The notes beneath the pieces are model-generated. The model saw nothing but the letters and a program-made list of their open reading frames with translations. It had not been told where the DNA came from and did not search any database. Shown one piece after another: positions 14,025 through 22,542 of a stretch of 54,444 bases of DNA. Source of the DNA: Oscillospiraceae bacterium (GTDB lineage Bacteria; Bacillota_A; Clostridia; Oscillospirales; Oscillospiraceae); contig CADADE010000008.1 in assembly GCA_902786615.1 (NCBI GenBank), forward strand, positions 1-54,444, in the 5' to 3' direction. Both the position numbers and the translations under genes were made by a program. Numbering within the stretch: the first letter of the stretch is position 1; each line of letters begins with the position of its first letter.

Positions 14025-15380
14025 TCAGTTCCGTAAGCTGTGCAGCGGGGCGGGGATGCGGCCCCCGCGGGCGATAAATTCCGCCGCGCCGCCCTGGTGC
14101 AGCGGCATGATGGGCGCGGAGCCCAGAAGGCCGCCGAAGTCCACGCTCTCACCCACGGTCTTGCCCTTGACGGGGATGATGCGCACGGCGGTGGTCTTGT
14201 TGTTGACCATGCCGATGGCGGCCTCGTCCGCGATGATAGCGGAGATGGTGTCGGCCTCCGTGTCGCCGGGAACGGCGATCATGTCAAGGCCCACTGAGCA
14301 GACGCAGGTCATGGCCTCGAGCTTGTCGATGCAGAGCGTCCCCTCCCTTGCGGAGGCGATCATGCCCGCATCCTCGGACACGGGGATAAACGCGCCGGAG
14401 AGCCCGCCCACGTGGGAGGACGCCATCACGCCGCCCTTTTTGACCGCGTCGTTGAGAAGCGCGAGGGCCGCGGTGGTGCCGTGCCCGCCGCAGCGCTCCA
14501 GACCCATGATCTCGAGGATCTCGGCCACGCTGTCGCCGATGGCGGGGGTGGGAGCCAGCGAGAGGTCCACCACGCCGAAGGGCACGCCCAGGCGGCGGGA
14601 CGCCTCCTGCGCCACAAGCTCCCCCATGCGGGTGATTTTGAAGGCGGTGCGCTTGATGGTCTCGGCCACCACGTCAAAGCTCTGGCCCTTGCACGCCTTG
14701 AGCGCGTGGGCCACCACGCCGGGGCCGGAAACGCCCACGTTGATGACCGTCTCCGGCTCGCCCACGCCGTGGAACGCGCCTGCCATGAAGGGGTTGTCCT
14801 CCACGGCATTGGCAAAGACCACAAGCTTGGCACAGCCCATATAGCCGCGCTCCGAGGTCTCCTTGATGATTTTGCCCATGAGGGCCACGGCGTCCATGTT
14901 GATGCCCGCTTTCGTGGAGCCGACATTGACGCTCGCGCAGACAAGCTCCGTCCCGCTCAAAGCCTCGGGCAGGGAGTGGATGAGACGCAGGTCGCTCTCG
15001 GTAAAGCCCTTCTGAGCCAGGGCAGAGAAGCCGCCGATAAAGTTCACGCCGGTCTCCTTTGCCGCCCGGTCGAGGGTTTTGGCGATGGGCGTATAGTCCT
15101 CCGCCGTGCAGGAGGCCGCCACAAGGGAGATGGGTGTGACGGAGATGCGCTTATTGACGATGGGGATGCCGAACTCGTTTTCGATGTCGCAGCCGGTCTT
15201 TACGAGATTCCCGGCGCAGCGGCAGATTTTGTCATAAATCCTGCGGCAGCAAACATCCATGTCCGTGTCCGCGCAGTCCAGGAGACTGATGCCCATGGTG
15301 ATGGTGCGTACGTCCAGGTGCTGTTGGTTGATCATCTGGATGGTCTGCAGGATCTCGCTGCTGTTGAGAAGATAGCTCAT
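14025..15380 (-). CDS. UPF0210 / PFL-like protein (DUF711)
   Basis: The 451-residue cytoplasmic protein has the features of UPF0210: [18 protein letters not shown] near residue 23, [49 protein letters not shown] and the C-terminal [12 protein letters not shown]. The family has a fold like pyruvate formate-lyase, and its biochemical function is not established. It lies nine bases after an ACT-domain gene on the same strand. That pair is a conserved gene couple in Firmicutes, which suggests the small ACT protein regulates this one by binding an amino acid (inference). Confidence 0.9.
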   Translation of the reverse strand: MSYLLNSSEILQTIQMINQQHLDVRTITMGISLLDCADTDMDVCCRRIYDKICRCAGNLVKTGCDIENEFGIPIVNKRISVTPISLVAASCTAEDYTPIAKTLDRAAKETGVNFIGGFSALAQKGFTESDLRLIHSLPEALSGTELVCASVNVGSTKAGINMDAVALMGKIIKETSERGYMGCAKLVVFANAVEDNPFMAGAFHGVGEPETVINVGVSGPGVVAHALKACKGQSFDVVAETIKRTAFKITRMGELVAQEASRRLGVPFGVVDLSLAPTPAIGDSVAEILEIMGLERCGGHGTTAALALLNDAVKKGGVMASSHVGGLSGAFIPVSEDAGMIASAREGTLCIDKLEAMTCVCSVGLDMIAVPGDTEADTISAIIADEAAIGMVNNKTTAVRIIPVKGKTVGESVDFGGLLGSAPIMPLHQGGAAEFIARGGRIPAPLHSLRN

Positions 15381-15389
15381 GGCGCCACC

Positions 15390-15659
15390 TCAGACCTTGT
15401 GCATGGCGTCGAAGATATCCTGCCGCTGGATGTGCACGTCCAGTCCGCGCTCGCGGCCCTTCTCCTCCAGCCAGCGGCTGAGCTCCGTGAAGGACAGGGC
15501 GCAGTCTGTGAGATCCACCAGCATAATCATGGCGAAATACTCCTGCAAAAGCGTCTGGCTGATGTCGAGAACGTTGATGTCCTTTTCCGCAAGCAGAGCG
15601 GTGACATAGGCGATGATGCCCTTGCTGTCTTTGGCAAATACGCTGACAATGGCTTTCAT
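15390..15659 (-). CDS. ACT-domain protein (UPF0237)
   Basis: This is an 89-residue single ACT domain. It starts MKAIVSVFAKDSKGIIAYVTALLAEKDINVLDISQT, the usual beta-alpha-beta ligand-binding opening of UPF0237 proteins, and continues with FAMIMLVDLTD. ACT domains bind amino acids and form dimers. It has an AAGGGG ribosome site and is first in the pair with the UPF0210 gene, so it is likely a regulatory subunit or sensor for it. The ligand is unknown. Confidence 0.9.
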   Translation of the reverse strand: MKAIVSVFAKDSKGIIAYVTALLAEKDINVLDISQTLLQEYFAMIMLVDLTDCALSFTELSRWLEEKGRERGLDVHIQRQDIFDAMHKV

Positions 15660-15679
15660 ATATAATCCCCTTCCATACT

Positions 15680-15802
15680 GGCTCCCTCTCGGAGGGAGCT
15701 GGCACGGCGCGTCTCACGGAAGCGCCGTGACTGAGGGAGTCTGACTCCCTCCACCGCTGAAGCGGTCCCCCTCCCTCATTCGCCGCTGTGCGGCTGAGGG
15801 AG
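15680..15802. repeat. Cluster of palindromic intergenic repeat units
   Basis: The stretch is a run of stem-loops: GGCTCCCTC/GAGGGAGC, CACGGCGC/GCGCCGTG, GGGAGT/ACTCCC, ACCGCT/AGCGGT and CTCCCTC/GAGGGAG. It holds no ORF. From memory, GGCTCCCTC...GAGGGAGCTG units are dispersed between genes in many Oscillospiraceae. It reaches to within about ten bases of the nth stop codon, so it may also serve as that gene's terminator. Confidence 0.75.
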
Positions 15803-15812
15803 GCATAGGGCT

Positions 15813-16448
15813 TTAGCCCGAAAAATGCTTGCACAGGTGCTTCACACAGCACTTTTCGCAGTCGGGTTTCCGCGCGTCGCAGACCGCCCTGCCGTGCAGG
15901 ACGAGACAGTGGCAGAAATCCGAGGACCGCTCCGGCGGCAGGATCTTCCGCAGCGCCGTCTCGATCTTCACCGGGTCCTTGAGATCGTCCACCAGGCCCA
16001 TGCGGTTGGAAAGGCGGATGCAGTGCGTGTCCACCACCGTGGAGCCGGGGACGCGGAACACGTCGCCGAGGATGAGGTTTGCGGTCTTGCGGCCCACGCC
16101 GGGAAGCCTGGTGAGCTCCTCCATGGTACGCGGCAGCTCCCCGTTGTATTTTTCCAGCAGCACCTGGGCGCAGGCCACGATATCCCGGGCCTTGGCGCGG
16201 AAGAAGCCGCAGGAGTGGACATACTTTTCCACCTCTGAAACGTCAGCCTCGGCAAAGGCCTCCAGCGTCGGGAAGCGGGCAAAGAGCGCCGGGGTGATCT
16301 GATTGACGCGCTCATCCGTGCACTGGGCCGCAAGCCTTACGGAAAACAGCAGCTCGTAATCCTTGCCGTAATCGAGCGTGCAGCTTGCCTCCGGATATTC
16401 CTCCAGCAGCAGGCGCACGATCTCCTGTATCTGTTCGGGCGTTCTCAC
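15813..16448 (-). CDS. nth: Endonuclease III (DNA glycosylase/AP lyase)
   Basis: The 211-residue enzyme removes oxidised pyrimidines from DNA and nicks the abasic site. The helix-hairpin-helix LPGVGRKTANLIL carries the catalytic Lys121. VDTHCIRLSNRMG carries the catalytic Asp140. The C-terminus has the [4Fe-4S] ligands in the C-x6-C-x2-C-x5-C pattern. The GTG start has a CGAGGTGA ribosome site and lies five bases after the stop of the Pro-rich protein gene, so the two are coupled. It is a normal, intact copy. Confidence 0.95.
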   Translation of the reverse strand: MRTPEQIQEIVRLLLEEYPEASCTLDYGKDYELLFSVRLAAQCTDERVNQITPALFARFPTLEAFAEADVSEVEKYVHSCGFFRAKARDIVACAQVLLEKYNGELPRTMEELTRLPGVGRKTANLILGDVFRVPGSTVVDTHCIRLSNRMGLVDDLKDPVKIETALRKILPPERSSDFCHCLVLHGRAVCDARKPDCEKCCVKHLCKHFSG

Positions 16449-16452
16449 GGCT

Positions 16453-17136
16453 TCACCTCGAAAGCTGGATCATGCCGCCGCATTCGACGGTGTCGATCTC
16501 ACGGTTAAAGTAGGTGCCGCGGAAAAGATACTCCACCTGCACAGGGAAGCTCTGCGTCTCGCCGCCGGTGAGATGCAGGGTGTGCTCCGTCGTATTCAGG
16601 AGGCTGCTGTGAATGGCAGCGTTGTCGTCCAGGTCGATCGTCGGGGTGTTTGCGGAGACATAGTCGTCCCCCACGCTGACATGCAGGGCGTTCTGGGAGG
16701 CGACGATATTCAGAGAGTAAGACTCGAGATACACGGCCACCTTGACCTTGACGCGGTTGGCGTCCAGAAGCTCGGCCGTCCAGTCGGCGCGCACGTTCAT
16801 GGGGACGCCGGTCTCAGACCGGAAGCTGCCGGAGCCGATGACGAGGCCCACGGGCACAGGCGTCGGCGTCGGGACAGGGGTGGGCGTGGGCGCCGGGGTC
16901 GGCGGCGGCGTCGGCACCGGGGTCGGAGGGACGGGCGTCGGCATGATGGTGGAAACGGGCATGGGCGTCACGGCCGGGGGCGCGGTGGGCGCGGGCGTCG
17001 CGGCATAGGGGTCATAGCCCAGGTTTTCCACCTCCTTGCGCTCCTTCTCCATATCCAGCAGCAGGGTAATGGCCGTGGCCATCACCAGCAGAAAAACAAC
17101 GATAAAGATCAGCGCTTTGATTTTACCCTTTCGCAT
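16453..17136 (-). CDS. Membrane-anchored protein with Pro/Thr-rich linker and beta domain
   Basis: The 227-residue protein has a short basic N-terminus and one membrane segment (about residues 7-27). Next is a 45-residue linker of TP/VP/PP repeats (about 47-95), then a soluble domain of about 130 residues outside the membrane. The domain is rich in beta-forming stretches (VKVKVAVYLESYSLNIVAS, HTLHLTGGETQSFPVQVEYLF) with no motif I recognise. The linker type recurs in the CapA-like protein and the lipoprotein at 51.7 kb. It sits upstream of and next to nth without an obvious functional link. The function is unknown. Confidence 0.75.
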   Translation of the reverse strand: MRKGKIKALIFIVVFLLVMATAITLLLDMEKERKEVENLGYDPYAATPAPTAPPAVTPMPVSTIMPTPVPPTPVPTPPPTPAPTPTPVPTPTPVPVGLVIGSGSFRSETGVPMNVRADWTAELLDANRVKVKVAVYLESYSLNIVASQNALHVSVGDDYVSANTPTIDLDDNAAIHSSLLNTTEHTLHLTGGETQSFPVQVEYLFRGTYFNREIDTVECGGMIQLSR

Positions 17137-17191
17137 AGATCATACTCCTTATGTATTCCAATAGCCTGTGCGTTACACACAGGTAAAGGAT

Positions 17192-17220
17192 ATTATACCG
17201 CAGCGAATCAAAAAAGTCCA
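17192..17220 (-). promoter_or_regulatory. Promoter of the Pro-rich protein-nth operon
   Basis: TGGACT and a perfect TATAAT with 17-base spacing on the minus strand. An AAGGAG ribosome site precedes the gene. Confidence 0.6.
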
Positions 17221-17317
17221 CCAATAGCTTGTGAACGTTTTCTTCCCCCGGAAGCTTCTGCCGTCCGCGGCGGCGAAAAGGCACTCAAAAAGTTCACGCC
17301 TGTGTGAAAAGAATCCT

Positions 17318-17346
17318 TTTACAAACACGCCCGGCGGTGATATAAT
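17318..17346 (+). promoter_or_regulatory. Promoter of the rarA operon
   Basis: TTTACA and a perfect TATAAT with 17-base spacing lie 36 bases before the chosen rarA start. Confidence 0.7.
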
Positions 17347-17382
17347 GAATTATTCTGATCGTAATGGAAAGGAGTGTGCGCC

Positions 17383-18630
17383 GTGTATCAGCCTCTGGCG
17401 GACGAGATCCGCCCCGAGTCTCTGGACGACGTGGTCGGGCAGCGGCATATTCTGGGCAAGGGCGGCATGCTCCGCCGCATCGTGGAGAGCGGGCAGATCC
17501 CCAACATGATCTTCTACGGCCCCTCCGGCACGGGAAAAACCACCGTGGCCCGCATCATCGCGCAGCGCACCAACCGCTCCCTGCGCAAGCTGAACGCCAC
17601 CACCGCGGGCATTGCTGATATCAAAAAAATCATCGACGAGCTCGACACCTTTCTTGCCCCCGGCGGTGTGCTCCTGTATCTGGACGAGATCCAATATTTT
17701 AATAAGAAGCAGCAGCAATCCCTGCTGGAGTTTATCGAGGACGGGCGCATCACGCTGATTGCCTCCACGACCGAAAACCCCTATTTTACCGTCTTCAACG
17801 CCATTCTGAGCCGCTGCACGGTGTTTGAGTTCAAGGCCATCGCGCCGGAGGACGCCGCCCGTGCGGCGCAGAGAGCCGTGGACATCCTGAACGCCCGGCG
17901 GGAAAGCCCTCTCGCGCTGGAGGACGGCGTACTCACTCATATTGCAAGCGCCTGCGGGGGCGACGTGAGGAAGGCCATCAACGCGGTGGAGCTTCTGTTC
18001 TCCGCCGCCGGCGGGGACAGCGTCACCCTCGATGACGCGCGGGCCATCACCCAGCGCAGCGCCATGCGCTACGACCGGGAGGGGGACGAGCATTACGATA
18101 TTCTCTCCGCCCTGATGAAATCCCTGCGCGGCTCCGATCCCGACGCGGCGCTGCATTACCTGGCCAGGCTTCTGGAGGTGGGCGATCTCATCGGCGCGTG
18201 CCGCCGCATCCTCTGCTCCGCGAGTGAGGACGTGGGTCTCGCCTATCCCATGGCGGTGCCGATCGTGAAGGCCTGCGTGGACTCGGCTCTGCAATTGGGA
18301 CTTCCGGAGGCCAAGCTCCCGCTCGCGGAGGCCTGTATCCTGCTTGCCACCGCGCCCAAGTCCAACACCGGCGTTATGGCCATCGACAGGGCCTGGGCGG
18401 ATGTGCGTGCCGGACGTACCGGCAATATCCCACGCGAGCTGCAGAACGTTCACGCTGACGGCACCGGCTTTGAGCGGGAGCAGGGCTACCTCTACCCCCA
18501 CGATTTTCCGAACCACTGGGTGCGGCAGCAATACCTGCCGGATGCCCTGAAAAACACAAGGTACTACGATTTCGGCGACAACAAGACCGAACAGGCCGCG
18601 AGGCGCTACTGGGAGGAAATCAAGAAATAA
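17383..18630 (+). CDS. rarA: Replication-associated recombination ATPase RarA/MgsA
   Basis: This AAA+ ATPase (415 aa) acts at stalled replication forks. Walker A is GPSGTGKTT (about residues 46-54). Walker B is LLYLDEIQYF (about 95-104). Sensor 1 is LIASTTENPYF, and the arginine-finger region is NAILSRCTVF. The C-terminal MgsA domain shows SASEDVGLAYP and the closing NHWVRQQYLPD. The GTG at 17383 was chosen because AAAGGAG lies eight bases upstream; the GTG nine bases earlier directly abuts that site. The stop overlaps the next ATG (TAATG). RarA, DUF951 and GIY-YIG form one coupled operon. Confidence 0.92.
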   Translation: MYQPLADEIRPESLDDVVGQRHILGKGGMLRRIVESGQIPNMIFYGPSGTGKTTVARIIAQRTNRSLRKLNATTAGIADIKKIIDELDTFLAPGGVLLYLDEIQYFNKKQQQSLLEFIEDGRITLIASTTENPYFTVFNAILSRCTVFEFKAIAPEDAARAAQRAVDILNARRESPLALEDGVLTHIASACGGDVRKAINAVELLFSAAGGDSVTLDDARAITQRSAMRYDREGDEHYDILSALMKSLRGSDPDAALHYLARLLEVGDLIGACRRILCSASEDVGLAYPMAVPIVKACVDSALQLGLPEAKLPLAEACILLATAPKSNTGVMAIDRAWADVRAGRTGNIPRELQNVHADGTGFEREQGYLYPHDFPNHWVRQQYLPDALKNTRYYDFGDNKTEQAARRYWEEIKK

Positions 18631-18818
18631 TGGACATTCAGCTCGGCGACATTCTCACCATGAAAAAGGCGCACCCCTGCGGGGCAAAGCAGTGGCAGGT
18701 GCTGCGCACGGGCGCGGACTTCAAGCTCCGCTGTCTCGGCTGCGGGCATGAGGTCATGGGGCCGCGCAGCAAGTTTGAAAAGAGCATCCGCGAGGTGCGG
18801 CGCGGGGGCGAAGCGTGA
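18630..18818 (+). CDS. DUF951 protein
   Basis: The 62-residue protein matches DUF951 (PF06107): MDIQLGDILTMKKAHPCG at the start, then W-x-VLRTGADFKLRCLGCGHEVMGPR. The CxxC with the preceding cysteine could bind zinc, and the fold is thought to be a small beta barrel of the SH3/OB type (inference from the family). It is coupled on both sides, by TAATG with rarA and GTGA with the GIY-YIG gene. The function is unknown, possibly nucleic-acid binding. Confidence 0.9.
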   Translation: MDIQLGDILTMKKAHPCGAKQWQVLRTGADFKLRCLGCGHEVMGPRSKFEKSIREVRRGGEA

Positions 18819-19063
18819 ACCTGGTCTATATGCTCCGCTGCTCCGACGGGTCGCTCTATACCGGTTGGACGAACGATCTTGAAAAGCGCATGAAGGCCCA
18901 CGCCGCCGGAAAGGGCGGGAAATATACCCGCGCCCGCCTGCCCGTGGAGCTTGTGTACACCGAGTGTTTTGAGACGGCGCGGCAGGCCCGCAGCCGGGAA
19001 TGGCACCTGAAACAGCTCACACGCGCGCAAAAGCTGCGCCTGATCGGCGAAATTCGGCCTTGA
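18815..19063 (+). CDS. GIY-YIG nuclease-domain protein (YhbQ/UvrC-N type)
   Basis: The 82-residue stand-alone domain reads VYMLRCSDGSLYTGWTNDLEKRMKAH, the GIY-YIG pattern in which YML and YTG take the place of GIY and YIG and the arginine of KRM is the conserved catalytic one. The later glutamate lies in ARSREWHLKQLTRAQK. Such small proteins are probably DNA nucleases in repair, consistent with its place after rarA. It starts with GTG overlapping the DUF951 stop. Confidence 0.88.
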   Translation: MNLVYMLRCSDGSLYTGWTNDLEKRMKAHAAGKGGKYTRARLPVELVYTECFETARQARSREWHLKQLTRAQKLRLIGEIRP

Positions 19064-19139
19064 CTCCCCGCCGTATCTGGGTTATCCTGTCGGAGAACAG
19101 AACTTTTTGCGGATATACTACATATAAAGGATAGAGAAA

Positions 19140-20372
19140 ATGAAGAGATTTCTGAAGATCACCTGCTTCGTGCTGCTGGTTGCGGAGCTGCTGCTTTTAA
19201 TCAAGCTGCGTATTGAGACGCCGCCGCTCACCGAATCGCGCATCAAGCCGGCCCAGGCTTCCGCGACCGCGGCCCCGCAGGACGTGGAATACGTGGCCCT
19301 GCCCGCGCTGACGCCGACGCCAAACCCCGCAGCTGTGAACACCCCGGCCCCGACGCCGGAGCCCACGCCCGCTCCGCCCGAGGAATACGTGATCTCCTTT
19401 GTCGGCGACTGCACGCTCTGGTCGAACCAAAACTATGAACGGCACCCCGCGGGCTTTGCCGGTGTGATGGGAGACGATTACGCCTACCCCTTCTCGAACA
19501 CCGTCAAGTTCTTCGCCAATGACGAGCTGACGATCGCAAACTGCGAGTGCACGCTGACCGACAATCCGAACCTCTCCTATGATTACACCCAGGTGGTCTT
19601 CCCCTTCCGCGCGCCGACGGCGTATGCGGAGGTCTTCAAGGAGGGCGGCGTGGACTTTGTCACCACCGCCAACAACCACATGATGGACTGCTACCAGGCG
19701 GGCGCGGACAGCACCTACGCCGCGCTGGAGGCCCACGGCATCCCCTACGGCAAGGAGGGCGAAGCGCAGATCATCACGACGCCCCACGGCCTGCGCATCG
19801 GCATCTACTGTTCGGGCACCGACCTTGCGCCGAACAAGACGAAGGCTGTCGCCGCCGTGCAGCAGCTTCAGGCGGAGGGCGCGGAATACATCATCTGCGC
19901 GTTCCACTGGGGCCAGGAGCTCTACTACGAGCCCAACGCCGCCCAGAAGGATCTGGCCCATGCCTGCATCGACGCGGGCGCGAACTTCATCTACGGCAGC
20001 CACACCCACTGCCTGCAGCCCATCGAGCTTTACAACGGGAACAACGTGATCCTCTATTCCTGCGGCAACTGGGTATTCGGCGGCAACACCATGCCCTCCG
20101 ACCCCGACACCGCGATCTTCCAGCTGCGTCTCAAGCGCGCGGAGGACGGAAGCCTCGTCCCTGCCGGGATGGACATCATCCCCTGCTGCGTCAGCAGCAA
20201 TATCGAGGGCGCGAATACCAAGGCCCAGAACTACAACGACTATTGCCCGACCCCGTATGAGACGGATTCACAGGAGTATCTGCGCGTCATGACCAAGCTC
20301 ACCGGCGAGTACCGGCCCAGCTCGCAGGGCGCGGATTACTCCGACTACTATGCCAGCCGCGCCACCGAATAA
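19140..20372 (+). CDS. CapA-family protein (metallophosphatase-like, membrane anchored)
   Basis: The 410-residue protein has an N-terminal membrane anchor (about residues 4-22) and a Pro-rich linker (about 56-80). The CapA/PGA_cap domain follows, with the entry motif VISFVGDCTLW (about 84-94), TTANNHMMDC (about 178-187), FHWGQELYYEP (about 259) and IYGSHTHCLQPIELYNG (about 285-300). The His/Asp/Asn residues form a calcineurin-like metal site. Family members take part in poly-gamma-glutamate or other surface polymer export and lipid carrier handling, but no capB/C genes are here. Its role is therefore open. Confidence 0.85.
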   Translation: MKRFLKITCFVLLVAELLLLIKLRIETPPLTESRIKPAQASATAAPQDVEYVALPALTPTPNPAAVNTPAPTPEPTPAPPEEYVISFVGDCTLWSNQNYERHPAGFAGVMGDDYAYPFSNTVKFFANDELTIANCECTLTDNPNLSYDYTQVVFPFRAPTAYAEVFKEGGVDFVTTANNHMMDCYQAGADSTYAALEAHGIPYGKEGEAQIITTPHGLRIGIYCSGTDLAPNKTKAVAAVQQLQAEGAEYIICAFHWGQELYYEPNAAQKDLAHACIDAGANFIYGSHTHCLQPIELYNGNNVILYSCGNWVFGGNTMPSDPDTAIFQLRLKRAEDGSLVPAGMDIIPCCVSSNIEGANTKAQNYNDYCPTPYETDSQEYLRVMTKLTGEYRPSSQGADYSDYYASRATE

Positions 20373-20403
20373 GGGCGCAAAAAGCTCAGAAAACAAAAAG
20401 CCG

Positions 20404-20439
20404 CGATACGCCGCCGGGTTCACGCTCTGCGGCGTATCG
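20404..20439 (+). terminator. Stem-loop after the CapA-like gene
   Basis: CGATACGCCGC and GCGGCGTATCG form an 11-bp stem followed by TTTCGTT. It lies 20 bases before the next start codon, so it may attenuate rather than fully stop transcription. Confidence 0.6.
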
Positions 20440-20457
20440 TTTCGTTAAGGAGACGCG

Positions 20458-20943
20458 ATGAACGGTTTTTCACCCGACGGGTATATTATCGACCAGGATT
20501 ATTTCGACGAATACGAATACCGCACCATGTCCGCGAGCATCAACGGCTGCGGCTGGATCGCGGCCTACAACATCCGGCACTTTCTCGGCCACGGGGTACA
20601 CTTTGAGGCCGTGATGCACGAGATGGATCTGATGCACTCGCTGCGCATCCCGGGTCCGACCACGATGCCGGTCATGCGGGCCTATCTCAAAAAATACATC
20701 CCCGAAATGACCGAGCACACCGGGCGCGAGGCGGCCCGCGCCGCCGCGCTGAACTGCCGGGCGGGCATTCTGCGATATACGGAGGCGGACGTGCCGCACT
20801 TTATCTCCTTTCTCCGGCAGGGAGAAGCCTATCGCTTCTTCAACGTAAACGACGGGCTGGAGGACTATGCCGTCTCCATGGAGATGTTCTTTGAAACGCA
20901 CGTTCTGCCGGGGCACTATGTCTCGGTTTTTGTGCTGAACTGA
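20458..20943 (+). CDS. Unknown protein, possibly papain/C39-like fold
   Basis: The 161-residue cytoplasmic-looking protein follows an AAGGAG ribosome site. It contains SINGCGWIAAYNIRHFLG (about residues 25-42), which resembles the NGCGxxA helix bearing the nucleophilic cysteine in C39-like and related papain-fold proteins. A possible His/Asp part lies in RFFNVNDGLEDYAVSMEMFFETH (about 124-146). No signal peptide is visible. This is a weak resemblance and I do not recognise the family. It is separated from the CapA gene by the stem-loop only. Confidence 0.5.
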   Translation: MNGFSPDGYIIDQDYFDEYEYRTMSASINGCGWIAAYNIRHFLGHGVHFEAVMHEMDLMHSLRIPGPTTMPVMRAYLKKYIPEMTEHTGREAARAAALNCRAGILRYTEADVPHFISFLRQGEAYRFFNVNDGLEDYAVSMEMFFETHVLPGHYVSVFVLN

Positions 20944-20999
20944 ACAGTTTTCAGGCTGATTTTTGCGAGAAAGCGCGGTCGCTTTGTAATAATTTCCAA

Positions 21000-21028
21000 T
21001 TGCTTTTGCGGGGTGCGTGTGCTATAAT
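21000..21028 (+). promoter_or_regulatory. Promoter of the diguanylate cyclase gene
   Basis: TTGCTT and a perfect TATAAT with 17-base spacing. The expected start of transcription, near 21035, leaves only a few bases before the ATG at 21043. This makes GTG 21058 or TTG 21067, behind GAGGGAG, plausible alternative translation starts. Confidence 0.65.
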
Positions 21029-21042
21029 CTCCCCCGTTTAAG

Positions 21043-22200
21043 ATGCTGAGGGAGATTGTGAACATTTTGTTTAATAATTTTGTCAAAAACTTAAAAACTT
21101 ACCTGATTCCGTCCATTTCAGCGGATGTCCAGGAGGATGTGGACAGAGAAGGAATGCGTAACATTTCCCATGTCTCGCTGTTCACGCTGCTGTTTGAGTC
21201 GCTGATTTTCGTTGTTTACCTTGTAACGCGCAGTGAATTCGACCATCAGACCATGTTCAGCGTTGCGAGCGTGGCTTTTGCGATCGTCACCTGCGCCATC
21301 GCGTACCAGGGCTCGCGGGAGATGCTGTCAAAGCCGACGATGAGCCACAGGAGTGTGCTCGCCTTCAAGATCAGCTTTTTCATCGCGTTCTCGACCTGGG
21401 CCGCCGTTGCGGACTATCGCCAGTACATGAACGGCAACCAGGTGCTGACGTTTTTCACGGTGGAAATGCTGATGGTCTGCTTCATACTTTTCCGGCCGCT
21501 GGTGAGCACAGGGCTCATGAGCGCGGCCTTTCTGGGCTTTTATCTCATGCTCTATTCCCATGACCGCGCGGCCCATATCGTAACGCCGAATTACGTCATG
21601 CTCTGGCTCGTCTCCATCTTCGGGATGATGGTGCGCTTCCATACGCAGCTTCATCTCTCGGCGAAGACGACGGCGCTGACATACAGCAACAAGGTTCTGG
21701 AAAATGTCGGGCGGCACGACGGGCTGACCGGGCTGCGAAACCGCAAGGCCCTGAATGAGGATCTGCTGAAGATGGCCGGCAGGCACATCTGCGCCTTTAT
21801 GGCCGACGTGAACTATTTTAAGCATATCAACGACACCTACGGCCACATGGTGGGCGACTCCGTGCTGCAGGCGGTCGGCGCGTCCCTGCGTGAGCTCTAT
21901 CCGAACAGCCATTGCTACCGCTTCGGCGGCGACGAGTTTCTTGTGCTGAGCGACAGACCGCGGGAGGAGCTTTACGACAGCGACACCTATCAGTTTCACT
22001 GGACATCGGCGGAGCTGAGCATTGATGTAGGTCTCAGCATCGGCTCTGCCGAAGGCACGCCCGAAACGCACGAGCAGCTGCTGGAGCTGATCTCCCAGGC
22101 GGACAACGCCCTGTACGAGGTCAAGAAGCGCACCCACGCCCCCGCCAACGGCGGCTATGAACGGCGCGGCCAGAAGCACGGCAGAATCTACGCGGTATAA
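21043..22200 (+). CDS. Membrane diguanylate cyclase (GGDEF)
   Basis: This 385-residue protein has five or six membrane segments in the first 200 residues and a C-terminal GGDEF domain that makes c-di-GMP from two GTP. Domain marks are DGLTGLRNRKAL (about 227), MADVNYFKHINDTYGHMVGD (about 253-272) and the intact active-site RFGGDEF (about 292). No RxxD inhibitory site stands just before it. The membrane part has no recognised sensory domain. It has its own promoter and terminator and lies directly upstream of the phosphorelay/c-di-GMP operon. The start may be 15-24 bases further in. Confidence 0.85.
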   Translation: MLREIVNILFNNFVKNLKTYLIPSISADVQEDVDREGMRNISHVSLFTLLFESLIFVVYLVTRSEFDHQTMFSVASVAFAIVTCAIAYQGSREMLSKPTMSHRSVLAFKISFFIAFSTWAAVADYRQYMNGNQVLTFFTVEMLMVCFILFRPLVSTGLMSAAFLGFYLMLYSHDRAAHIVTPNYVMLWLVSIFGMMVRFHTQLHLSAKTTALTYSNKVLENVGRHDGLTGLRNRKALNEDLLKMAGRHICAFMADVNYFKHINDTYGHMVGDSVLQAVGASLRELYPNSHCYRFGGDEFLVLSDRPREELYDSDTYQFHWTSAELSIDVGLSIGSAEGTPETHEQLLELISQADNALYEVKKRTHAPANGGYERRGQKHGRIYAV

Positions 22201-22206
22201 TATGAG

Positions 22207-22245
22207 AAAATCCCGGCGAACGTTGTTGTTCGCCGGGATTTTTTT
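22207..22245 (+). terminator. Strong terminator after the diguanylate cyclase gene
   Basis: AAATCCCGGCGAAC and GTTCGCCGGGATTT pair around GTTGTT and run into a T-tract. Confidence 0.92.
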
Positions 22246-22359
22246 GATTTGCGAGCAAGCGCGAAAAAAGGCGTCGGCCCCCCTTTCCGCAGCTTGACAC
22301 AATCATGCGCTCTCGACGCGATCTCGCCGCGTTTTGCGAGAAAATATTTCAATTCGCCA

Positions 22360-22388
22360 TTGAAGAATGACTTCTATTCGCTTATAAT
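22360..22388 (+). promoter_or_regulatory. Promoter of the phosphorelay/c-di-GMP operon
   Basis: TTGAAG and a perfect TATAAT with 17-base spacing. It leaves a leader of about 150 bases before the kinase GTG. The leader has short GC-rich hairpins but I could not match it to a c-di-GMP or other riboswitch class. Confidence 0.65.
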
Positions 22389-22542
22389 AAATAGTATATT
22401 CGGCGTAATGTTGTGTTCCCCCGGCGGCGCAGGGGAATGCGCTGCTGCCTGCGGGCGGATATACGATTATCCCTGTATAAATTTGCGTTTGCAAAGGCGC
22501 CGGCTCTCACGGGAACGAAACTGCGGAAAGGCGGAATACGCT

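Noticed and set aside
13916..14152. A minus-strand frame over the small module
   Set aside because: It overlaps the end of the UPF0210 gene and the antisense promoter, and has no ribosome site or domain.
22395..22542. Possible c-di-GMP riboswitch in the kinase leader
   Set aside because: The 150-base leader has short GC-rich hairpins but I could not find the conserved core of a GEMM or class II c-di-GMP aptamer.
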